A stretch of 64,000 nucleotides of DNA from BD1-7 clade bacterium (GCA_902705865.1 CACSIO010000001.1:385002-449001), one strand, 5' to 3'; shown: positions 35,515 to 44,535, counted from the first letter of the stretch. Numbers and translations: made by a program. The notes: generated by a model not told the origin, from the letters alone.

Positions 35515-36161
35515 TGTTGGCTTCCCGCGGCCAGCGTTTGCTGATACGCCCTGTTCCTTCGTAGCTACGTTGAACCGCCAGTGTCCTATGACTCCCATCG
35601 TCGTTATTGTGCGACACAGGAAAGGCTTAGACGGTCATATGTATTTAACGCGATTGTATTTTCAATCGTTTACACGAATAGCACGGCATTTGTGCCTGGT
35701 TGAGCTGCGATTCGTCCGCCTCCATGAGGCAAAGAAAAAGCAAACTATATGCCAGTGTGCACGCTGTGAGAGCAACGTCAGCGTACGCTCATTTTTACAC
35801 GACAGTATTCCTTTATGCTGCATGCCTGGTTGCGTTGCAATGGTATGGATGTAGCCATTACGCTGCCGTGAACGTGCCAATGGCGGCACGCCCCTGATTC
35901 ACGGTGACGCTAATAATGGATGTTATCCGACTTAGGCTTCTAACGTTTTTTTACTAGCTTAGTATTGCTTTCCGATTTTATTCTTCTTTTATATCCGCGG
36001 ATGTTAGTGCGAGTTAAAAGTATCAGAAAACGAAGCTATCTCGTTAGTAAGGCCTAGCTGCAAGTTTTGCATGATACGCGAAGATAGCAGCAATTGTCTG
36101 TTGTTACATCAATATTTCTTCAATTAAGATGGGCTCTAGTGGGGTATTTGGGAGCGCTGGA
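35515..36161. other. Intergenic region between divergent genes
   Basis: About 650 bases between the DUF1631 gene (minus) and the FAD oxidoreductase gene (plus). It holds only short frames without ribosome-binding sites. Promoters for both neighbours must be here, but I cannot point to convincing -35/-10 pairs. Confidence 0.4.
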
Positions 36162-37241
36162 GTGTCGGAGTGGTTAGATTGCATTGTTATCGGTGCCGGT
36201 GTTGTCGGTTTGGCGGCCGGCAGGGTGATGGCATGCAGCGGCAGTGTTGCAGTGCTCGAGCAGCACGATGAGGTCGGTACCGAAATTACCTCACGCAATA
36301 GCGGTGTATTACATGCCGGGCTTTATTATCCCCAACAAAGCTTGAAAAATCGCCTGTGTATTGCTGGACGTCAGCAGTTGGTGACCTATTGCCAGGAGCA
36401 TCAAATTGATCATCGGCTATGTGGGAAGTTGGTGCTGGCAACGGATGATAGTCAACTTCCGGCGCTACAGGCGCTGATCGATAAAGCGCGGTCGCAGGGT
36501 GTAGCTTTGTCGCGGTTGTCTCGTGCTGAAGTGCGTGAGCGCGAACCTTTAGTTAGTTGTGTCGCGGCGGCGTGGTCGCCAATGACAGGGATTATTGATG
36601 TTGGTGCTCTTGTATTGCAGTTGCAAGCGGATATCGAACGTCAGGGGGGCTTTGTATTGTGTCGGCAGCGGGTTACACGTATTGTGCGCCACGCGAACGG
36701 GTTTCGCGTAGATGTTCATGGGCAAGCCCCCGTGTATTGCCATCAGTTGATCAACACTGCCGGCTTTGGCGCGGCTGAGTTGGCTTCGGATTTAGTGGAT
36801 AATGCGCCGAAAGTGTATCCGGTAAAAGGGCATTATTTCTCTTATCAGGGTCACTCACCTTTTGCCCATTTGATTTATCCGATGCCGGAGCCCGGTAATT
36901 TAGGCTTGGGTATCCATGCAACGATGGATTTGAACGGGCGAACGCGGTTTGGCCCAGATACGTTGCCAGTCGATACACTCGATTATCGTGTGCCTGAACG
37001 GTTCAAGGCTTCGTTTGCTGAGGCAATTCAACGTTACTATCCAGCGCTGGATGTAACACGTTTGCATGCGGATTACGCGGGTATCCGGCCGAAACTGAGT
37101 GTCGATCAATTTACGGATTTTCGTATTGATGGCCCCAGGCAGCATGGTATCCCTGGCTTAGTTAATCTGTATGGTATTGAATCGCCCGGTTTGACGGCAT
37201 CTATGGCGATCGCTGATTACGTTGATACATTGTTGGCGTAA
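36162..37241 (+). CDS. FAD-dependent oxidoreductase (DAO family, L-2-hydroxyglutarate oxidase-like)
   Basis: 359 residues from a GTG at 36162 with GGGAG seven bases upstream; an ATG at 36129 would add 11 residues but has a poor site. The FAD-binding motif CIVIGAGVVGLAAGRVM is at the N-terminus, followed by TSRNSGVLHAGLYYP, the motif seen in YgaF/LhgD L-2-hydroxyglutarate dehydrogenases. The C-terminal end has YAGIRPKLS and NLYGIESPGLTASMAIADYV. The likely reaction is oxidation of L-2-hydroxyglutarate or a similar hydroxy acid; the exact substrate is inferred. mutY follows after 85 bases. Confidence 0.85.
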   Translation: MSEWLDCIVIGAGVVGLAAGRVMACSGSVAVLEQHDEVGTEITSRNSGVLHAGLYYPQQSLKNRLCIAGRQQLVTYCQEHQIDHRLCGKLVLATDDSQLPALQALIDKARSQGVALSRLSRAEVREREPLVSCVAAAWSPMTGIIDVGALVLQLQADIERQGGFVLCRQRVTRIVRHANGFRVDVHGQAPVYCHQLINTAGFGAAELASDLVDNAPKVYPVKGHYFSYQGHSPFAHLIYPMPEPGNLGLGIHATMDLNGRTRFGPDTLPVDTLDYRVPERFKASFAEAIQRYYPALDVTRLHADYAGIRPKLSVDQFTDFRIDGPRQHGIPGLVNLYGIESPGLTASMAIADYVDTLLA

Positions 37242-37326
37242 TGTGCGCGGATGATCACAGATTTATAGTGCTCATTGAGCATCTGTTAGCATCGAATAAA
37301 TACATCATGTTTGTTGAGGAGTACTT

Positions 37327-38442
37327 GTGCAGCCCGCAGAATTTTCGCAGCGCGTACTGGATTGGTTTGATATCGCCGGGCGCAAGGATTTGCCGTGGCA
37401 GAAAGACATTTCTCCGTATCGAGTGTGGATATCAGAAATCATGTTGCAGCAGACGCAAGTCGCAACCGTTATTCCTTATTATCTCAAGTTTATGTCGAGT
37501 TTCCCGACCTTAGAAAGTCTTGCGGCCGCCTCCGAGGATCAAGTGCTGCATCACTGGTCGGGTCTTGGCTATTATTCGCGGGCTCGAAATCTCCATAAAA
37601 CCGCACGAATGGTTGTGGAAGACATGGGTGGGATGTTTCCGGTTGATCTTGATGGAATGGTGTCGTTGCCCGGCATCGGACGCTCCACCGCTGGGGCTAT
37701 TTTAGCCATCGCCAGCGGTAAACAGACGGCGATATTGGATGGCAACGTAAAACGTGTGCTGGCCCGATATCACGCGGTTAATGGTTGGCCAGGAAAAACG
37801 CCAGTGTTGAATGAATTGTGGGGCTATGCGGAATCCTATACTCCGAAGGCCCGTGTGGCGGATTATACGCAGGCGATGATGGATCTGGGGGCGACTATTT
37901 GTACACGATCGAAACCGGTTTGCGATCAGTGCCCGGTGCAGGAGACCTGTGAAGGGCGTGCGTCTGGAACACCTACTAACTACCCGGGTAAGAAACCGAA
38001 AAAGGTGCTGCCGGTCAGAACGACTTGTATGGTGGTTGTTCAGGATGGCGAGGCGTTGTTTCTGAATAAACGCCCTCCAACGGGCATATGGCCGGGGTTG
38101 TGGTCATTCCCTGAAATCGAGAGTTTGACGGACTCGGAAACGCCGAATGTGACTGACGTTGCTGAGCAATGGTGTGCGGCAAAGCAGCTTCAAGTGATTA
38201 GCGCGGAGCTATTGCCAGGTTTTCGGCATACCTTCAGCCATTATCATCTGGATATTCAGATACTCCACGTTACCACTAATGATCATAGTGCCGCGGTCAT
38301 GGAATCCGAGCGGGGCCTCTGGTATAACGTTGGCGCGCCCGAAACAATCGGACTCGCAGCCCCGGTCTCTCGAATTGTTAAAGCGTTGCTTAACGCTGAA
38401 TCGACGGGCGGCAGGAATCAGCGGGTGTTAACGTTCCGCTGA
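37327..38442 (+). CDS. mutY: A/G-specific adenine glycosylase
   Basis: Removes adenine mispaired with 8-oxoguanine. 371 residues: catalytic Glu ~37 in WISEIMLQQTQV, helix-hairpin-helix LPGIGRSTAGAI followed by the catalytic-Asp segment ILDGNVKRVLAR, the [4Fe-4S] ligands in CTRSKPVCDQCPVQETC, and a C-terminal NUDIX-like 8-oxoG recognition domain with FRHTFSHYHLDI. The start is a GTG with AGGAG upstream. yggX follows after 67 bases, the usual mutY-yggX pair. Confidence 0.96.
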   Translation: MQPAEFSQRVLDWFDIAGRKDLPWQKDISPYRVWISEIMLQQTQVATVIPYYLKFMSSFPTLESLAAASEDQVLHHWSGLGYYSRARNLHKTARMVVEDMGGMFPVDLDGMVSLPGIGRSTAGAILAIASGKQTAILDGNVKRVLARYHAVNGWPGKTPVLNELWGYAESYTPKARVADYTQAMMDLGATICTRSKPVCDQCPVQETCEGRASGTPTNYPGKKPKKVLPVRTTCMVVVQDGEALFLNKRPPTGIWPGLWSFPEIESLTDSETPNVTDVAEQWCAAKQLQVISAELLPGFRHTFSHYHLDIQILHVTTNDHSAAVMESERGLWYNVGAPETIGLAAPVSRIVKALLNAESTGGRNQRVLTFR

Positions 38443-38509
38443 ATCACTGACGTGTCTGTGCGCTAGCGATGCGATTGTGACTGGAACTAGAAATACAGCA
38501 GGTATTACG

Positions 38510-38776
38510 ATGACTCGAATGGTTTTTTGTACAAAGTATCAACAAGAACTCGAAGGCATGGCGAAGCCGCCGTTCCCTGGCCCGAATGGACAGGCGCTCT
38601 TTGACTCGGTTTCTCAAAAGGCTTGGGATGAATGGCAAGCCCATCAGACGCGTCTGATCAATGAGAAACAACTCAGCATGATGGATCCGGAATCTCGCAA
38701 GTATTTGCAGGCACAGCAAAAGAAGTTTTTGAATAATGAAGACTTTGATCAAGCAGACGGTTACGTTCCTGAATAA
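38510..38776 (+). CDS. yggX: Probable Fe(2+)-trafficking protein YggX
   Basis: 88 residues, starting MTRMVFCTKYQQELEGM with the conserved N-terminal Cys. The family core is PPFPGPNGQALFDSVSQKAWDEWQAHQTRLINEKQL, followed by YLQAQQKKFL. It is linked to protection of Fe-S clusters and iron trafficking. The start was placed at the family Met; an upstream in-frame codon would add 11 residues. It is in the mutY operon. Confidence 0.95.
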   Translation: MTRMVFCTKYQQELEGMAKPPFPGPNGQALFDSVSQKAWDEWQAHQTRLINEKQLSMMDPESRKYLQAQQKKFLNNEDFDQADGYVPE

Positions 38777-38885
38777 AAACTGACCTAGATTGGCGTGATT
38801 TTCGTGATCTCAATGGCTGCGAAGATATAACCCGATTAACTTTTAACCAGTTGAAAGAAAATGAGTTTTTTTGATAAAAAAGCGC

Positions 38886-38916
38886 TTGACTCATTATCTT
38901 GATAGGGTTTTAATAC
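38886..38916 (+). promoter_or_regulatory. Promoter of tRNA-Phe
   Basis: TTGACT (38886-38891), then TTTAAT at 17 bp or TAATAC at 19 bp, followed by a GC-rich discriminator (GCGCCTC) before the tRNA at 38936. This is typical of stringently controlled stable RNA. Confidence 0.6.
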
Positions 38917-38935
38917 GCGCCTCTCAACGAGAGAC

Positions 38936-39011
38936 GCCCAGTTAGCTCAGTCGGTAGAGCAAGGGATTGAAAATCCCTGTGTCCGTGGTTCGATTCCGCG
39001 ACTGGGCACCA
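38936..39011 (+). tRNA. tRNA-Phe (GAA)
   Basis: 76 nt including encoded CCA. The acceptor stem GCCCAGT pairs with ACTGGGC; the D-loop is AGCTCAGTCGGTAGAGC; the anticodon arm GGGATTGAAAATCCC has anticodon GAA; the T-arm GTGGTTCGATTCCGC is standard. The same tRNA sits after yggX in Pseudomonas. Confidence 0.97.
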
Positions 39012-39016
39012 TTATT

Positions 39017-39046
39017 CAAAAGGCCTGACAATTGTCAGGCCTTTTT
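39017..39046 (+). terminator. Terminator of tRNA-Phe
   Basis: AAAAGGCCTGACA-at-TGTCAGGCCTTTTT, a 13-pair perfect stem with T-run, starting 6 bases after the tRNA. Confidence 0.93.
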
Positions 39047-39320
39047 CGTTTCTACCCATTGTAGTTATCGGGTGTATTGGCAAACTCTTGTCGATCTTTA
39101 ACACTTTTTTCATGGCTTGGATTTCTGAGTGTGATCGCTGTTACTCTTTTGTGAGATTTTGCGTGGTATACTAGATTTTGTTCAGATCGATGACGTGCTA
39201 TTTAGCTGGATGCTGAAGTGCATGTTGTTTGATCGAGCAAAACGGGATAGTCGATCCTGTTCGTGCACCGAGGACGGTGTATTTAGGGGCAACTGGTTTG
39301 ATTCATCACTAAGGCATTAC

Positions 39321-39764
39321 ATGGCAGCACATTCTCATCCTACAGGGCGTTATCGCGCCTACAAAAAAATAAACGGTCGTGAGCACCAGTTTTATTTTAG
39401 AACGCTCGAAGAAGCACAAGCGAAACAGAAAGAGCTAGATTCTATGGCTCGGTTGAAACCGAAAAAGGTATTTGCCGACTGTGGGCGTCTTGTTGGTTTT
39501 CGATTCTATCGGCACAAACGCAATGGCCATGTTGCTATGCGTGTGCAAGTTCGTATCAAAGGCAAGGATCATCGTACCGAATACGTTTGGCGTGATAGCT
39601 TCGAAGCGCTCTGGAATAAAACAATCGATTTGTGGTCCAGTCTTCACGGGCTGCATTCTACCGATTTGCGCGACTATCGGGAGAAAATCCGAGACGCCAA
39701 GCGTATTTATTTACGTGACTTGGCAGAGTTGGAATCCCTCGAACTCGCTGGCGCGCTGGATTAA
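39321..39764 (+). CDS. Small basic hypothetical protein with AP2/arm-like N-terminal segment
   Basis: 147 residues from the ATG at 39321 (AAGG suitably upstream). It is strongly basic. The start, GRYRAYKKINGREHQFYFRT then EEAQAKQKELDSMA, resembles the three-strand AP2-like or integrase arm-type DNA-binding fold. The rest, with RFYRHKRNGHVAMRVQVRIKG, could be a second strand-rich module. No catalytic integrase residues are present. It sits 310 bases after tRNA-Phe and is followed by a terminator. The family is not recognised; DNA binding is inferred. Confidence 0.6.
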   Translation: MAAHSHPTGRYRAYKKINGREHQFYFRTLEEAQAKQKELDSMARLKPKKVFADCGRLVGFRFYRHKRNGHVAMRVQVRIKGKDHRTEYVWRDSFEALWNKTIDLWSSLHGLHSTDLRDYREKIRDAKRIYLRDLAELESLELAGALD

Positions 39765-39789
39765 TTCAACGTCAATAACACCGATGTTT

Positions 39790-39827
39790 CTCTATCTGCC
39801 GAGCCCACTCTCGGTAGAGAGCATTTT
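39790..39827 (+). terminator. Probable terminator
   Basis: CTCT-at-CTGCCGAG-cccact-CTCGGTAG-AGAG, a long stem with a two-base bulge and one GU pair, then CATTTT. It lies 26 bases after the small basic protein gene. Confidence 0.55.
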
Positions 39828-40038
39828 GCCCGATTAATACTTTGTCTAGCAGCGTATTTTTGATCGTGACAGCATCTTCCCTCATCTATTTTCCCGCACC
39901 TGCTTGAACAGCTGAAACAATCCATGGTCTGAAAACTGAATTTACCAAGACGTTGTAAGGCGTCGGTGAATGTAATGGCAGGTGGCGCTTTCGTCTTCTA
40001 TCTTTATTCAGCACATCAGCGAAGGATTGGACAGACCG

Positions 40039-40989
40039 ATGGAATTCAAAGATTACTATGAAGTTCTCGGCATCGATGCGGATGCAGATGCGAAAGCCAT
40101 CAAAGCGGCGTATCGAAAATTAGCACGAAAGTTTCACCCTGATGTGAACAATGAGCCCGGTGCGGAAGAACAGTTCAAGAATGTTGCTGAAGCCTATGAT
40201 GTTCTGAAAAATCCGGATAAACGCGCTGAATACGATGAGATTAGAAAATACGGCGCATCGGGTGGGCGTTTTGAGCCGCCGCCAGGGTGGCAATCCTCTG
40301 GCCGTCATGACGGCACCGAATATGAGCGGTATTCAGGGGATTTTTCAGATTTCTTTGAATCGGTATTCGGCGGTCGTACCGGTGCGCGAGGTTTTGATTT
40401 TAGTGCACGAGAGCGGGTTGAGAAGGGGCAGGATATTGAGATGGAACTGCCGGTGTTTCTTGAAGATACCTTCAAAGAAGAAACCAAAACCGTGTCTTTC
40501 GAGGTTACAGGTCTTGATGCTGACGGTTATCGTGGTGCGCATACCAAAACGCTGAATGTGAAAATCCCTCGAGGCGTCGGCGACGGAGAGCGAATTCGTT
40601 TAAAAGAGCAGGGCGGAGACGGGTTTAATGGGGGGCCGAATGGCGATCTCTATATTCGTATTCGCTTGGTACCGCATCCTCTCTATGATGTGCACGGGCA
40701 TGATATTGAAATGGTTGTGCCTGTTGCGCCGTGGGAAGCGGTGTTGGGTACGAAGGTCGTTGTACCAACGCTAGATGGAAAAATCAGTGTGACTGTGGCA
40801 CCCCACAGCCAAAATGGTAGTCGAATGCGCATTCGTGAGCGCGGTCTGTATCATCGTCATGGACGCGGTGATTTGTATGTGATTCTAAAAATAGTCATGC
40901 CGAACGATTTTACGGATGCTGATGAAGCCGCCTGGCAGCAATTGGCTGACGGTAGTCGTTTTGATGCGCGTGCAAACTGGGATGTTTGA
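40039..40989 (+). CDS. cbpA: DnaJ-class curved DNA-binding protein
   Basis: DnaK co-chaperone and nucleoid protein of 316 residues. The J-domain has HPD at 33-35 (FHPDVN), a Gly/Phe-type linker containing DFSDFFESVFGG follows, then two C-terminal substrate domains with LNVKIPRGVGDGERIRLKEQG and NGGPNGDLYIRI. There is no zinc finger, which separates it from DnaJ. Length and sequence follow Escherichia coli CbpA. The start is the family Met (MEFKDYYEVLG); an upstream in-frame ATG adds 19 residues. It is coupled to cbpM. Confidence 0.95.
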   Translation: MEFKDYYEVLGIDADADAKAIKAAYRKLARKFHPDVNNEPGAEEQFKNVAEAYDVLKNPDKRAEYDEIRKYGASGGRFEPPPGWQSSGRHDGTEYERYSGDFSDFFESVFGGRTGARGFDFSARERVEKGQDIEMELPVFLEDTFKEETKTVSFEVTGLDADGYRGAHTKTLNVKIPRGVGDGERIRLKEQGGDGFNGGPNGDLYIRIRLVPHPLYDVHGHDIEMVVPVAPWEAVLGTKVVVPTLDGKISVTVAPHSQNGSRMRIRERGLYHRHGRGDLYVILKIVMPNDFTDADEAAWQQLADGSRFDARANWDV

Positions 40990-40990
40990 A

Positions 40991-41296
40991 ATGACGGAAG
41001 CGGTGATGATCGAAATGGATGTGATTGAAGTCTGCGAGATGTTGTCAGTATCACAGAAAACTCTGATTGCAGTGGTTGATGAGGGGATTGTCGAACCCGA
41101 TGGGATAACGCCTGAACAATGGGTTTTTTCGACACAGATGGTGTCTATCGTGCGAAAAGCCTGTCGGCTTAATCAAGAGTTAGGTGTTGATTGGCCGGGT
41201 GTGGCTCTCGCGTTGCAGTTGATGGACGAACTTGAGTACACCAAGTTGGAAAACCAACGACTGCGCCAGCAATTACATCGTTTTATCAATACCTAG
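40991..41296 (+). CDS. cbpM: Chaperone modulator CbpM
   Basis: 101 residues, MerR-like helix-turn-helix start (VIEVCEMLSVSQKTLIAVVDEGIVEPDG) and coiled-coil end (MDELEYTKLENQRLRQQLHRF). CbpM binds the CbpA J-domain and inhibits its co-chaperone activity. The ATG at 40991 lies one base past the cbpA stop, so the two are coupled. Confidence 0.93.
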   Translation: MTEAVMIEMDVIEVCEMLSVSQKTLIAVVDEGIVEPDGITPEQWVFSTQMVSIVRKACRLNQELGVDWPGVALALQLMDELEYTKLENQRLRQQLHRFINT

Positions 41297-41513
41297 CGTG
41301 CGCCGCTGGGTCTGCCCGGGTGAGATGAATCGCTGTTTGTAATCCGCCCATCCCCGCATTGAGTGATAGTGCATGCTCTGCCTGATGTTTGATAGCGCCT
41401 GCCATCACATGATTGATATCACATTGTTCATCAATATCTGAAAGGCCATACGTTGCAGGGATGGTCTTCTGCGCTAAAACACAAACTGATATAACAGGAA
41501 GCGGAGCCGTCAT
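41286..41513 (-). pseudogene. C-terminal remnant of a beta-ketoacyl synthase
   Basis: The minus-strand frame reads VLAQKTIPATYGLSD, then EQCDINHVM, then ALSLNAGMGGLQTAIHLTRA. This follows the end of ketosynthases: IPPT..L, CDIN.V and the SFGFGG.NA.LVL-type glycine motif. Only ~75 residues remain; no ribosome-binding site or N-terminal active-site Cys domain is found upstream, where the opposite-strand nitroreductase gene begins. It overlaps the cbpM end by 11 bases. It is best read as a decayed fragment; a chance resemblance cannot be excluded. Confidence 0.45.
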
Positions 41514-41611
41514 TCTGGTGTTCGGCCATCTAGGTGCAGTTGTTCTGGCTTGATGTTTGACAGTTGTTTTGATTCATTCCACCATGCGTTTTTATATGCG
41601 GCTTGGTAACC

Positions 41612-42112
41612 ATGAAAAAATACGACTATGTGAAAACCCGTCGAGAAGACGTTGATGAAATTCCCGAGAAGTGGGTCTGGCTGGTAAGAGGTATTATCAA
41701 ACGCTATACCCGCTTCAATGTGTGGGTTTATAAAAAGAGCGGTGGCCGGTTGATGAAAAATTTTCCGGGTGGTTTTCCGATTTGCATCGTTGGTATGCGG
41801 GGTCGTAAATCCGGGCTTCGCCGTGAAGTTGCATTGATTCATTTGCCCTATGGCGAAAGCCGGTTGTTAGTCGCGTCACAGGGTGGCATGGATAAAGATC
41901 CCGTCTGGTTTCACAACATTAAAGCGAACCCCGATATCGATATCATGGTCGCTGGTGATACTCGCGAGTTTGTCGCTCGACAGTTGGGTACTGAAGAAAA
42001 AATCGACGTTTGGCCGCATTTATTGAGTTTGTATCCGGATTTTGATGAGTATCAGGCGCGTACCGATCGCGATATTCCGGTGTTTATCTGTGAGCCTGTG
42101 AACCCTAACTGA
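41612..42112 (+). CDS. Nitroreductase family deazaflavin-dependent (DDN-like) oxidoreductase
   Basis: 166 residues from the ATG at 41612. The split-barrel family signature is ICIVGMRGRKSGLRREVALIHLPYGESRLLVASQGG, then DPVWFHNIKANPDIDI and a C-terminal RDIPVFICEP. In actinobacteria this family uses cofactor F420; in gammaproteobacteria the cofactor is unclear. It ends directly against the stop of the convergent antiporter gene (TGATCA shared at 42110-42115). Confidence 0.85.
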   Translation: MKKYDYVKTRREDVDEIPEKWVWLVRGIIKRYTRFNVWVYKKSGGRLMKNFPGGFPICIVGMRGRKSGLRREVALIHLPYGESRLLVASQGGMDKDPVWFHNIKANPDIDIMVAGDTREFVARQLGTEEKIDVWPHLLSLYPDFDEYQARTDRDIPVFICEPVNPN

Positions 42113-43969
42113 TCAATGTGTGTTGTTGGCCGGTGGGTCGGGGTGCAACGTATCTTCATCCGTGACTTCGATACCGGCATCAACGTGTATCAGGTTTTCT
42201 AACAGTGCCAGGTTATCGCGAAGTCGAGAGAGATACTTTTCTTCATCACCCCAAACGGCAGTTAGCTCGCGCAAATGCTTGATGTCGTGTAATTTGAACC
42301 AAGCGGCTGTGCGGTGAGCTTCGTAAGCCGGTATCCCCAACGCACGCAGGGCCTGCTCGCCGGTATATAGGCTGGAATGAAATGTTTCTCGTGTGGCTTC
42401 GGCTTCCATTGCCATGATCTCGTGAGCTTCACGTCGGCCAGTCGCTCGGGCAATGATTCGCACGTTAGGGTGGTTTTTTTGGCAAAAACGAATGATCTGC
42501 AGAATTTTGTCATGATCATCGATGGCTAGAATTAACAAATACGCTTCACTGATCCCCGCAGCTTCTAACACATCAGGCCTTGCAGCATCACCATAGTAGG
42601 CTGCGTGGCCAAATTTACGGGCAATATCGAGCTGTGTTGCATCGGCTTCTAGTACTGTGATGTCATACCCCTTCGCTCGCAGCATACGACTGACAATTTG
42701 ACCGTATCGCCCGATACCCGCAAGGATGATCGGTTTGTATTCTCCGGGAAAGTCTTCAGGTGTTCTGTCGGGTTCCGGTACTCGAATTTTTGGTAACGAT
42801 GTCTCATTCAATAGAATGAGTATTGGTGTTAGTGCCATGCTAAGCGCAACGATGAGTGTCAGTTTTTGTGTGAGAGCAATATCTAATACTTGGTGATCAC
42901 TGGCAAACGTCAATAGGACAAAACAAAACTCCCCCGCCTGCGAGAGTATGACTGCAAACATCAGCGCTGTTTGTGCATTGAATTTTGCGATTTTGCTGAT
43001 GCTGATCAGAATAATAATTTTGATCGTAACCAGCCCAAACAGCATGGAGAGAATTTGCAACGGAAACGTAAGCAACAGTTCGAAGTTGATTCCGGCGCCG
43101 ACACTCAGAAAAAACAATCCCAGAAGAAGCCCTTTAAACGGGCTAATACCCACTTCTAGCTCGGTTCGGTATTCACTCTCCGCCAAAACCATGCCTGCGA
43201 TGAATGCGCCGAGTGCCGCTGATAAACCTGCCAAGTTCATCAACAAAACAATACTGATGATGATAAGCAGTGTGGTGGCAACAAAAAGTTCTGGGACTTT
43301 TGTTGTTGCGACGATGCGAAATAACGGGTTCAACAGAAAACGTGCTGTAGCGACAATAGCACCAACGACAAAGACAATCGTGAGTGTTTTTTCAATCACC
43401 ACGATAGGGTTTTCGGGGCTGAAAAAGTGGGCTGTTGTTTGCCCAAGAGCCAGCAACGGCAGAATCGCTAACACCGGGATAACGGCAATATCTTGAAACA
43501 GCAGCACTGAAAAGGCAGACCTTCCGAGAGGCGTTTTCATCTGGCGTTTTTCATCCAGTAGCTGCAACACAATGGCTGTCGAAGACAATGACAGTATCAT
43601 GCCGACGGCCAGTGCCTCATGATGATTCAGCCCAAGCAGCCACGCAGGAATTGCGATAGCGAGGGTTGTTGCGACAAATTGTGTTCCCCCCAACCCAAGT
43701 AATGTACTGCGTTGTCGCCACAGGGTTGCCGGCCTGAGTTCAAGGCCAACAACAAATAGCATCATAACAACGCCGAGTTCAGCAAAATGCATGATGTCGC
43801 TAAGACGATTACCTGCCAGTTCAAGACCAAACGGCCCAACAAGTACGCCAGCGCAGAGGTAGCCCAGCACGGAACCGAGTTTCAGTGCTTTGGCAATCGG
43901 CACCGTGATGACAGCTGCGAGCAGAAAGATGAACGCCTGATAGAGGGTTTGGGTTTCATCCATCGTCAT
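42113..43969 (-). CDS. CPA2 family potassium/proton antiporter (KefB-like)
   Basis: 618 residues. The N-terminal ~380 form a 12-13 helix antiporter domain with GSVLGYLCAGVLVGPFGL, HFAELGVVMMLFVVGLEL, LSLSSTAIVLQLL, VLLFQDIAVIPVLAI and FLSVGAGINF. A TrkA-N Rossmann domain follows (GIGRYGQIVSRMLRAKG, VLEAD, YYGDAARPDVLEAAG). This is the KefB/KefC layout, a glutathione-gated K+ efflux system that acidifies the cytoplasm against electrophiles. Its start overlaps the end of the KefG-like gene by 4 bases. Confidence 0.92.
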   Translation of the reverse strand: MTMDETQTLYQAFIFLLAAVITVPIAKALKLGSVLGYLCAGVLVGPFGLELAGNRLSDIMHFAELGVVMMLFVVGLELRPATLWRQRSTLLGLGGTQFVATTLAIAIPAWLLGLNHHEALAVGMILSLSSTAIVLQLLDEKRQMKTPLGRSAFSVLLFQDIAVIPVLAILPLLALGQTTAHFFSPENPIVVIEKTLTIVFVVGAIVATARFLLNPLFRIVATTKVPELFVATTLLIIISIVLLMNLAGLSAALGAFIAGMVLAESEYRTELEVGISPFKGLLLGLFFLSVGAGINFELLLTFPLQILSMLFGLVTIKIIILISISKIAKFNAQTALMFAVILSQAGEFCFVLLTFASDHQVLDIALTQKLTLIVALSMALTPILILLNETSLPKIRVPEPDRTPEDFPGEYKPIILAGIGRYGQIVSRMLRAKGYDITVLEADATQLDIARKFGHAAYYGDAARPDVLEAAGISEAYLLILAIDDHDKILQIIRFCQKNHPNVRIIARATGRREAHEIMAMEAEATRETFHSSLYTGEQALRALGIPAYEAHRTAAWFKLHDIKHLRELTAVWGDEEKYLSRLRDNLALLENLIHVDAGIEVTDEDTLHPDPPANNTH

Positions 43970-44535
43970 GCACCAGCCGTAGAGCGATCAAAGCCGGAAT
44001 CACGGATGCTAATGAGCAAATTTTTGTATTGCTCAGCTCGGCGGTGAATATCCATGATGCTGAGGGCGGAGGTATTGTCAGTGATCCATGGACGCATGAA
44101 CCGCATTTGGCAATGTACCGCAATACGTTCAAACGGGTCGAGAATGCGCTCCATGGAGTGATCAGTATCGGCCTGGCTGTTGTCGGCTTGAATATTCAAC
44201 GGTACCGACGATGACACGACACTTAACCAATGTTTGCCCGCCAGTTCGTGCGGGTAGGCACAGGCGTTGGAGTTGAAGGGAAGTACGCGATCGAGCCATT
44301 CTTTCATTAAAGACGGGCAATTGAACCACAGCAATGGATGCTGGAATACCAGTACATCATGGTCTTGTAAGCGTTGACGCTCTGCCGCTACGTCGATATG
44401 AAACGCCGGGTATTCTTCGTAAAGGTCAGCGATGGTAATGCCTTCAAGGCTTTCGATATTGGCGAGCAGATAGCGATTAAAGCGGGATTGACGTATCGCC
44501 GGATGCGAAAAGATAACCAGAATCTGGTGCTTCAT
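43966..44535 (-). CDS. KefG/KefF-like NAD(P)H quinone oxidoreductase, ancillary to the antiporter
   Basis: 189-residue flavodoxin-like protein with ILVIFSHPAIRQSRFNRYLL, HDVLVFQHPLLWFNCPSLMKEWLDRVL, and GKHWLSVVSSSVP followed by the DPFERIAVHCQMRF region. This matches the ancillary subunits that activate KefB and KefC, and the 4-base overlap with the antiporter gene supports the pairing. An assignment to KefG rather than KefF is a guess. Confidence 0.88.
   Translation of the reverse strand: MKHQILVIFSHPAIRQSRFNRYLLANIESLEGITIADLYEEYPAFHIDVAAERQRLQDHDVLVFQHPLLWFNCPSLMKEWLDRVLPFNSNACAYPHELAGKHWLSVVSSSVPLNIQADNSQADTDHSMERILDPFERIAVHCQMRFMRPWITDNTSALSIMDIHRRAEQYKNLLISIRDSGFDRSTAGA

Noticed and set aside
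35700-35897. A 65-codon plus-strand frame upstream of the FAD oxidoreductase gene
   Set aside because: No ribosome-binding site, no recognisable pattern and weak coding character.
42948-43496. A 182-codon plus-strand frame inside the KefB-like gene
   Set aside because: Antisense shadow of the antiporter membrane domain.
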